Made by a program: the position numbers and the translations under genes. Under the pieces are notes generated by a model, which was not told the DNA's origin, did no database searches, and saw only the letters and a program-made list of their open reading frames with translations. 9,378 bases of DNA from Candidatus Bipolaricaulota bacterium (GTDB lineage: Bacteria > Bipolaricaulota > Bipolaricaulia > UBA7950 > UBA9294), in the NCBI GenBank assembly GCA_020350845.1, contig CP070725.1:439086-448463 (forward strand), written 5' to 3'. The first letter of the stretch is position 1, and each line of letters starts with the position of its first letter. This document shows, in pieces, positions 6,654-9,378 of the stretch.

Positions 6654-7955
6654 TCAGTCCTCCACCGGGGGGAGAGTGACCAGCCCCGCCCCGTACTCGT
6701 TGTCCTTGCCGCTCGCTCCGAGATCCGCGGCATGGACCTCGAGGTAGTCAACGACGTCATCTCGCGTGAAGTCAGGGAATCGCTGCCACACCAGAAGCGC
6801 GACGCCCGCGACCTGTGCCGCCGCCGGCGAGGTTCCGTCGAACCCACCGATCCATCGCCCGCGAAGCTCGAATGCGGGCCCCGTGAGCGCCGTTTGCACG
6901 TAGGTCGGCCCCACGAGGTCCGGTTTGATCCGACCATCACGCGTCGGCCCCTGCGCGCTGTACGGCTCGAGCCAGCGGGTGAACCAGTTGATCGCTCCCA
7001 CGGTGAGGGCATACCGCGACGAGCCGGGGAGCAGTCGCCCCACGCTGCCTGCTTGGACGGAGTACTCCAGACGCCGTCCGTTGATCCAGTGGATCGAGAG
7101 CTGCGCTGGGGGCGCCCCGGGCTCCTTGTGGATCTTGAGGAAGTAGGTTCCCGTCGGGAGTCCTTCGAGGTCGATGGAGGCCACCCCGGGGAAGTGCTCA
7201 TCGGTCACGACGCTCGAGGCGAGCGGACTCATCCACCGATCGAGGAGCAGCAACTCGTACCCTCCCCCGGTCACGCACGGGTCGTCCCAGTACAGGCGGA
7301 GATGGAGGCTGTCTCCCTGGTACACCGCGATGCTCATCTCCTCGTCGTAGTCGCGGAAGTCGTGGAACGCGTCGCCGTTAGCATCCACAAAGGTGCCTGT
7401 CCAATGGGACTCGCCGTCGTTTCCTGCGGGCCCCACGACGAGGATGCCGCGTTCCCAGAGGCCCTGAAGGACGCTCTCGTAGTCGCTGGCGCCGGCTTCG
7501 AAGCAGGCAACCCCGCCGAAGACCATCGCGAGCACCACGTCCGGCTCCCAGGCGAGAAGCTCCGCGAGGACATCGTCGTAGTCGACGGATTCTCCGGTTG
7601 CGAGTAGGAAGAACTCCGCTTCCGGGGCGAAGTCGTGGACGAGCTCTGCGACGGCGGTTCCGTGGGCGCTGATACCGAGCGGGGCGTCAGCGGTCGATTC
7701 CATCCCGAGGGCCTTTGTGGTCAGACGGGCCCGCCCCGGGAGCTCGCTCCCGAGGTACAGCTCATAGGCGGCGAAGCCTGCGTCCCAGATCGCGACGCGC
7801 GTTCCTGCTCCGCGGTAGCCGGCGATGTGCCAGGCGTCGGCGCCGACGACGGTGACGCCTTCGCTCACGATCGTCCCCTGAGCGATCGCCAGGAGCGATC
7901 CCGTGAGGAGCCACACGAGGGAGATACTCCATCCATGAAGCCATCGATTGTGCAT
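6654..7955 (-). CDS. Secreted subtilisin-like serine protease (S8), upstream paralog
   Basis: The predicted protein has 433 residues and is collinear with the next gene downstream. ATG 7955 gives a compact signal peptide (core ISLVWLLTGSLLAIA, cleavage before QG). A GTG at 8006 is in frame but falls on the -10 hexamer of the predicted promoter, so it is rejected. The triad is Asp58 (VAIWDAGF), His98 (SAHGTAVAE) and Ser376 (GFDGTSPAAAQVAG), with Asn179 (GPAGNDGES) for the oxyanion hole. The same inserted beta-sandwich is present, introduced by DANGDAFHDF (191-200), as are the shared blocks WINGRR and WLEPYS. Differences from the paralog are DTG to DAG beside the catalytic Asp, and PHVAG to AQVAG after the catalytic Ser, a position that is usually strongly conserved. 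The family resemblance is certain; altered specificity or reduced activity is possible. No propeptide is apparent. Confidence 0.88.
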   Translation of the reverse strand: MHNRWLHGWSISLVWLLTGSLLAIAQGTIVSEGVTVVGADAWHIAGYRGAGTRVAIWDAGFAAYELYLGSELPGRARLTTKALGMESTADAPLGISAHGTAVAELVHDFAPEAEFFLLATGESVDYDDVLAELLAWEPDVVLAMVFGGVACFEAGASDYESVLQGLWERGILVVGPAGNDGESHWTGTFVDANGDAFHDFRDYDEEMSIAVYQGDSLHLRLYWDDPCVTGGGYELLLLDRWMSPLASSVVTDEHFPGVASIDLEGLPTGTYFLKIHKEPGAPPAQLSIHWINGRRLEYSVQAGSVGRLLPGSSRYALTVGAINWFTRWLEPYSAQGPTRDGRIKPDLVGPTYVQTALTGPAFELRGRWIGGFDGTSPAAAQVAGVALLVWQRFPDFTRDDVVDYLEVHAADLGASGKDNEYGAGLVTLPPVED

Positions 7956-8004
7956 AGCGTTCCGTGGGGGCACGTGCGAGGAAGGCCGAACCTCTGTGGA
8001 GGGC

Positions 8005-8033
8005 ACTCTACCTTACGCGCTCGGAGCGATCAA
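8005..8033 (-). promoter_or_regulatory. Sigma70-like promoter of the S8 protease pair
   Basis: On the minus strand TTGATC (complement of 8028-8033) and TAGAGT (complement of 8005-8010) are 17 bases apart, each matching consensus at 4/6. A start near 7998 would leave a leader of about 45 bases before ATG 7955. The spacer contains a small inverted repeat, CGCTC-G-GAGCG (8018-8028). For the opposite gene, TAAGAT (8071-8076) is a possible -10 but has no well-spaced -35. Confidence 0.45.
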
Positions 8034-8100
8034 GCCGAACACCTTGGGCGTACCGGCACGGCCGACGGGGTAAGATCCACGCGCAGCGCAGGCTGCACGT

Positions 8101-8109
8101 GGAGGTGAT
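8101..8109 (+). promoter_or_regulatory. Near-perfect Shine-Dalgarno site
   Basis: GGAGGTGAT is nine consecutive bases complementary to the 16S rRNA 3' end. There are seven bases from GGAGG to ATG 8113. It fixes the start of the cysteine-peptidase gene and predicts efficient translation. Confidence 0.85.
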
Positions 8110-8112
8110 ACG

Positions 8113-9378
8113 ATGGCATGGGGTATGGCTAGGGGGATAGCGGCGCTTGGTGTGGTGTTGTCTCTGTCTTCGATCTCGGCCGCCGGCTTCGACGATCAGC
8201 CGGAGGACTGGAGCAGCTACATCTACGCCGCCGATGGCGATGTCATCTTCGACGACGAGCTTGCCGCATTCGTTGCCGCGAATCTGGGCGAGGAGAGGCC
8301 CGGTGCTCTGCTGTTCGCATTCACCCAATGCCACGGCGGGGGAATGCTCGACGATCTCGCCGATCGGCTCGAAGGACGTGCCGACGTGGCGCTGTTCAGC
8401 GCCAGCGCTCACCACGAGTCGGCGTGGGTCGCCACCGCGGATACGTCGGCCGCGTGCCTCAAGGCATGCGGTCTGAAGGAGCCCCGCAGCTACTACGTCG
8501 AAGCGCTGGCCCGGGCGCTTGCAGAGGACCGCGTGTCGGGCCTGACGCTTGCCGAGCTTGGCGAGCTCGCCGCACGGCTCGATGCCGCCGCTGCAGGCGG
8601 AGCGGCGACCCGGCCTGACCTCTGCTCCGGAGAGGAACGGGTCACGGAGCCGGAGCATCCGCAGATGGTGTTCGTCGGAGGGGGGGAAGCGCTGCGGCTC
8701 GGCCGTGCGTCGTCCGGGGAGCCGCTTCATGCCGAGGAGCTGCACGCCGTGCTCTTCGTCGGCGAAGCGGCCGAGGTCTGGGCGCGGACCGACCTCGAGC
8801 GAATCCACTCCGAGCTCATGGCCTGCGTCTTCCGTCCCGAGAACATGTATGTCCTCGCAGGGAACGGACCCGACCCGGCGGGAGACCCATCGGGCGAAGT
8901 CGCGTCCCCGCTCGCGTGGCCGACCTTTGTCGATCGGCCGGCGACGCGCGAGGCGTTGTTCGACGTCCTCGGGGCGCTCCTCCCGACGGTCGGCGCACGT
9001 GGTCAGCTCGTCTTCTGGTCCACCGGCCACGGCGAGCATGAGCGCCGCATCTCCTGGGAGCATGCGGTGCCCCTCGAGGGTGAGCTCCCGATGACAGGAT
9101 CGCTCGGCGCGGAGGACCCGCAGTTGGCGGACGACACGCGATATGAGCTGTATGCAGTCGCCGGCGAGGCGGGCGAAGAGATCGGCATTCTGTTGAGTTC
9201 CTCCGACTTCGACGCCTTCCTCTACCTCTACGACAGCGAGCGACAGGTCATCGCTACGGACGACGACAGCGGCGGCGGCACCGATGCCTATCTTCGCGTC
9301 GTCCTCCCGGCGGACGGCGTGTACTACGTGCTCGCCAACGCCTTCCGCCCGGACGGTGAAGGCGACTACCGACTCGAG
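8113..9378 (+). CDS. Secreted caspase/legumain-like (clan CD) peptidase with permuted catalytic halves and PPC domain, 3'-partial
   Basis: An uninterrupted frame of 422 codons runs to the window edge; no stop is seen. Residues 1-24 are a signal peptide (core IAALGVVLSL, cleavage near SAA-G). At 35-135, DGDVIFDDELA leads to a strand ALLFAFTQ ending in C73-H-G-G-G, then VALFSASAHHESAW and SYYVEALARALAED. This is the pattern of the Cys half of legumain/caspase folds (strand, C-x-S/G-G, then a TAA..ESSY-like strand). A helical linker follows at 136-180. At 210-310, HAVLFVGE, a helix, PENMYVLAGNG, VDRPATREALFDVLGALL and QLVFWSTGH306G give the first strands and His half. Residues 329-422 are a PPC domain (SSDFDAFLYLYD, ATDDDSGGGTDAY, GVYYVLANA). 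The order Cys then His is inverted relative to the family. The PPC domain is nearly complete, so the stop may be close. Clan membership is probable; substrate and activity are unknown. Confidence 0.72.
   Translation, partial: MAWGMARGIAALGVVLSLSSISAAGFDDQPEDWSSYIYAADGDVIFDDELAAFVAANLGEERPGALLFAFTQCHGGGMLDDLADRLEGRADVALFSASAHHESAWVATADTSAACLKACGLKEPRSYYVEALARALAEDRVSGLTLAELGELAARLDAAAAGGAATRPDLCSGEERVTEPEHPQMVFVGGGEALRLGRASSGEPLHAEELHAVLFVGEAAEVWARTDLERIHSELMACVFRPENMYVLAGNGPDPAGDPSGEVASPLAWPTFVDRPATREALFDVLGALLPTVGARGQLVFWSTGHGEHERRISWEHAVPLEGELPMTGSLGAEDPQLADDTRYELYAVAGEAGEEIGILLSSSDFDAFLYLYDSERQVIATDDDSGGGTDAYLRVVLPADGVYYVLANAFRPDGEGDYRLE

Noticed and set aside
6593..7201. Long upstream extension of the downstream S8 protease frame across the neighbouring gene
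   Set aside because: The extension is Ser/Arg-rich shadow sequence antiparallel in character to real protein and overlaps the well-supported upstream paralog in another frame; the signal peptide at ATG 6592 marks the true start.
6606..7607. 333-codon plus-strand frame opposite the upstream S8 protease
   Set aside because: It is antisense to a gene with an intact catalytic triad, shows no motif, and arises from strong G/C third-position bias.
5261..7955. Repeat or mobile element suggested by similar stretches in the two S8 genes (for example around 5570-5610 and 6955-7000)
   Set aside because: The similarity is collinear along both genes and follows conserved protein motifs, so it reflects gene duplication rather than an inserted repeat.
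7956..8006. GTG start at 8006 for the upstream S8 protease
   Set aside because: It would lie on the predicted -10 hexamer and give a long, polar N-terminus before the signal peptide; ATG 7955 gives a normal one.
8008..9063. 351-codon minus-strand open frame opposite the cysteine-peptidase gene
   Set aside because: It has no recognisable domain and Arg/Glu/Gly-rich composition; the plus strand has a perfect Shine-Dalgarno site, signal peptide and clear domains.

Overview
The window is GC-rich bacterial DNA, tightly packed, with mostly G/C third codon positions, Shine-Dalgarno sites and sigma70-like promoters. No RNA gene, IS element, CRISPR array or integration site is visible. Phylum cannot be fixed from this sequence. 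FabI, a ProC of the variant-loop type (similar forms are recalled from Bacteroidetes) and many secreted repeat or protease proteins suggest an environmental, possibly little-cultivated high-GC bacterium.

Layout. (1) Positions 1-1218 (+) hold the 3' part of a cell-surface protein made of three CARDB-like beta-sandwich repeats. A strong bidirectional hairpin (1246-1277) separates it from a convergent gene (1307-2098, -) for a secreted helical protein with two LTxxQ motifs (Spy/CpxP-like). (2) A 231-bp divergent region follows. It carries a 16-bp palindrome abutting a good sigma70 promoter for proC (2330-3154, +), which is probably co-transcribed with a PflX-like radical SAM gene (3162-4070). 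After a short intergenic region with a candidate extended -10 come fabI (4175-4954) and a small five-cysteine protein resembling TIGR04076 (4975-5253). (3) Two tandem paralogous secreted subtilisin-like (S8) proteases lie on the minus strand (5261-6592 and 6654-7955). Each has a beta-sandwich inserted between the oxyanion-hole Asn and the catalytic Ser, and neither has a recognisable propeptide. (4) Divergent from them, a long open frame starts at 8113 behind a near-perfect Shine-Dalgarno site and runs off the right edge.

That last gene is the main discovery candidate. It encodes a secreted clan-CD (caspase/legumain-like) cysteine peptidase in which the Cys-bearing half of the fold comes first (Cys73) and the His-bearing half comes second (His306), followed by a PPC domain. 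The usual order in caspases, metacaspases and legumains is His then Cys, so this looks like a circular permutation whose cut lies between the two catalytic residues.

The central block is housekeeping metabolism (proline synthesis, fatty-acid elongation, a radical SAM enzyme). The flanks are secreted proteins, and the right flank forms a divergent extracellular protease locus.
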